The notes under the pieces were generated by a model, which saw only the letters and a list, made by a program, of their open reading frames with translations, was not told the DNA's origin and made no database searches. Both the position numbers and the translations under genes were made by a program. From CAZSBB01 sp964605235 (lineage in GTDB: Bacteria; Planctomycetota; Phycisphaerae; Phycisphaerales; Phycisphaeraceae), in NCBI GenBank assembly GCA_964605235.1, contig CAZSBB010000009.1, positions 1 through 64,000 on the forward strand: a stretch of 64,000 bases of DNA, in the 5' to 3' direction. This document shows, in pieces, positions 63,009 to 64,000 of this stretch. Each line of letters begins with the position of its first letter. Position 1 is the first letter of the stretch.

Positions 63009-64000
63009 TTACGCCAGACCGATCGCATCGAGCTTCACGCCCTTGGTCGCTGCAAAGACGATGCGCAGCGGCTGATCCACCCAGCGCGACAGATCGCCGC
63101 CGGTGAAGCGCAGCGGCGTCGCCAAGCCTTCGGTGGTGACGGGGATGCAGTCGGCGGCGGTGTAGCCGGGGATGGGGCTGCCATCAAAGCGTTGCAGCGC
63201 CGCGCGCAGTTCCCCGCCGCGGGCATCGACATCAACCCGCAGTTCCCGGCCGTCGAGCAGCATGGCGTGGGTGCGCAGCCACGACTGACTGGTCGCGGCG
63301 ATACAGCGCATCAACTTGCGCCGGGGCAAAAACGCGCGCCCGACGCCGACTTTGCCGCTCTGTTCCAGCGGGCCCACATGAGCGGTGTTCCAGGAGTCGT
63401 AGTAGAACCAGTGCCCATCCTCGACTTCCACCAGCGAGTGGCCGGGGCTGTGGCAATAGGCGTCCCAGGCGTTGTCATCGCCCAGCGGCAGGAACGGCGT
63501 GCGATCGGGCAGGCGCTGCCAGTTGAAGCCATCGCGGCTGACCACCAGTTCGATCCAGCACCGCCGACTGTCCCAGCGTTTCTCATACATTTTCAGGAAG
63601 CCGATGTACCCGCCGTCGTAGGGAAAGACGCTGATGGCGTAATGCTCAATGCAGCGGAGCTTGTCCTGGACATCGGGCTCCAGGCACGGATGGGCTTTGC
63701 AGAAATCCAACCCGTCGGCGTCATGGCTTTCGGACAGGCTGATCATGCGCGCGTTCCAGCCGGGCCGGTGGTACACGCGCCAGCGCTTGTTGGCCGGATC
63801 GCGGAAGCCGCGGTGCTGGGAGTCGTTGCGGACAATGATGGCGCGCTCGCGCAGGACGCGCCAGTCAATGCCGTCGCGGGAGGCATAGGCGGTCAGATGT
63901 CCCGAGCCGGGGGATACGAGGAACAAGCCGAAGGCGCGATAGCGCAGGTCTTCATCCGCAGCGGCGTCATCCCAGGTGACGGCGGGCATGTGCGGGGGAA
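63009..64000 (-). CDS. Five-bladed-propeller glycosidase-like protein, 5'-truncated
   Basis: At least 326 residues; the frame stays open to the window edge and the protein most likely begins outside. Repeated blade motifs are visible: YRAFGLFLVSPGSGHLTAYASRDGIDWRVL, GFRDPANKRWRVYHRPGW, GGYIGFLKMYEKRW...IELVVSRDGFNWQRL and SLVEVEDGHWFYYDSWNTAH. This is the GH32/GH43/GH117-like five-bladed propeller fold seen in many uncharacterised planctomycete proteins. The C-terminal ~100 residues form a beta-sandwich (LLDGRELRVDVDARGGELRAALQRFDGSPIPGYTAADCIPV... RWVDQPLRIVFAATKGVKLDAIGLA), as in GH32 enzymes. The catalytic acids cannot be assigned without the N-terminus. Confidence 0.8.
   Translation of the reverse strand, partial: PPHMPAVTWDDAAADEDLRYRAFGLFLVSPGSGHLTAYASRDGIDWRVLRERAIIVRNDSQHRGFRDPANKRWRVYHRPGWNARMISLSESHDADGLDFCKAHPCLEPDVQDKLRCIEHYAISVFPYDGGYIGFLKMYEKRWDSRRCWIELVVSRDGFNWQRLPDRTPFLPLGDDNAWDAYCHSPGHSLVEVEDGHWFYYDSWNTAHVGPLEQSGKVGVGRAFLPRRKLMRCIAATSQSWLRTHAMLLDGRELRVDVDARGGELRAALQRFDGSPIPGYTAADCIPVTTEGLATPLRFTGGDLSRWVDQPLRIVFAATKGVKLDAIGLA

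Overview
The window looks like a high-G+C chromosome fragment from a member of the Planctomycetota, most likely class Phycisphaerae. Supporting signs, by recognition rather than database search: two pseudopilins with the FTLIELLVVISII start and a C-terminal H-X9-DG motif, a very large exported protein opening with an LEPR-XLL-type motif (LEALEPRVLM), many Gfo/Idh/MocA and FAD_oxidored-type oxidoreductases, a sulfatase, DUF4838 proteins, and interspersed repeat families of a kind seen in such genomes. No tRNA, rRNA, CRISPR array, insertion sequence or phage gene was recognised. A 10-N assembly gap lies at 8821-8830 between two poly-C runs.

Layout. 1-3680: the 3' part of rpoC with its terminator. 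3681-7900: REP-like hairpins, a BON-like/secretin-like pair, a B12-binding-fold protein, a small exported protein and a YmdB-type phosphoesterase, all on the minus strand. 8055-9965: a CBM9-like protein and a PHP-domain protein. 10444-31638: one long plus-strand series: a GntR/LacI-hybrid regulator, a pseudopilin, a GH20-like multidomain protein, a 1386-aa exported protein, a TIM-barrel-like protein, two Gfo/Idh/MocA proteins and three FAD-dependent oxidoreductases. 31635-40950: a compact minus-strand operon of six genes: DapA/NanA-family aldolase, GntR-FCD regulator, BNR/sialidase-like protein, two DUF4838 proteins and a sulfatase. 41132-45182: pseudopilin, Gfo/Idh/MocA protein and exported esterase. 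45190-49029: a ParE-type toxin-antitoxin pair, an M48 peptidase and a GT2 glycosyltransferase. 49511-58360: an HpcH/HpaI aldolase, a heparinase II/III-like protein, the LEPR/cyclophilin/LVIVD protein and a hybrid histidine kinase. 58751-64000: an ECF sigma factor, an anti-sigma-like/VWA fusion, a probable lipoprotein, and a truncated five-bladed-propeller glycosidase-like gene.

How the genes may work together. The centre (10.4-45.2 kb) reads as two or three adjoining polysaccharide-use loci. The most specific new observation is a palindrome with half-site WTRTATGAT that occurs twice in this GC-rich sequence. One copy is upstream of the six-gene aldolase/GntR/sialidase-like/DUF4838/sulfatase operon (41001-41022). 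The other is upstream of the third FAD oxidoreductase (29812-29829). It is a good candidate operator for the GntR-FCD regulator encoded in the operon and would tie the oxidoreductase to glycan breakdown. The likely substrate class is a sulfated, amino-sugar- or sialic-acid-like glycan, but this is inference from family membership only.

Gene starts were chosen by ribosome-binding sites, signal peptides and family alignment from memory. Family names come from motif recognition and no search was run.
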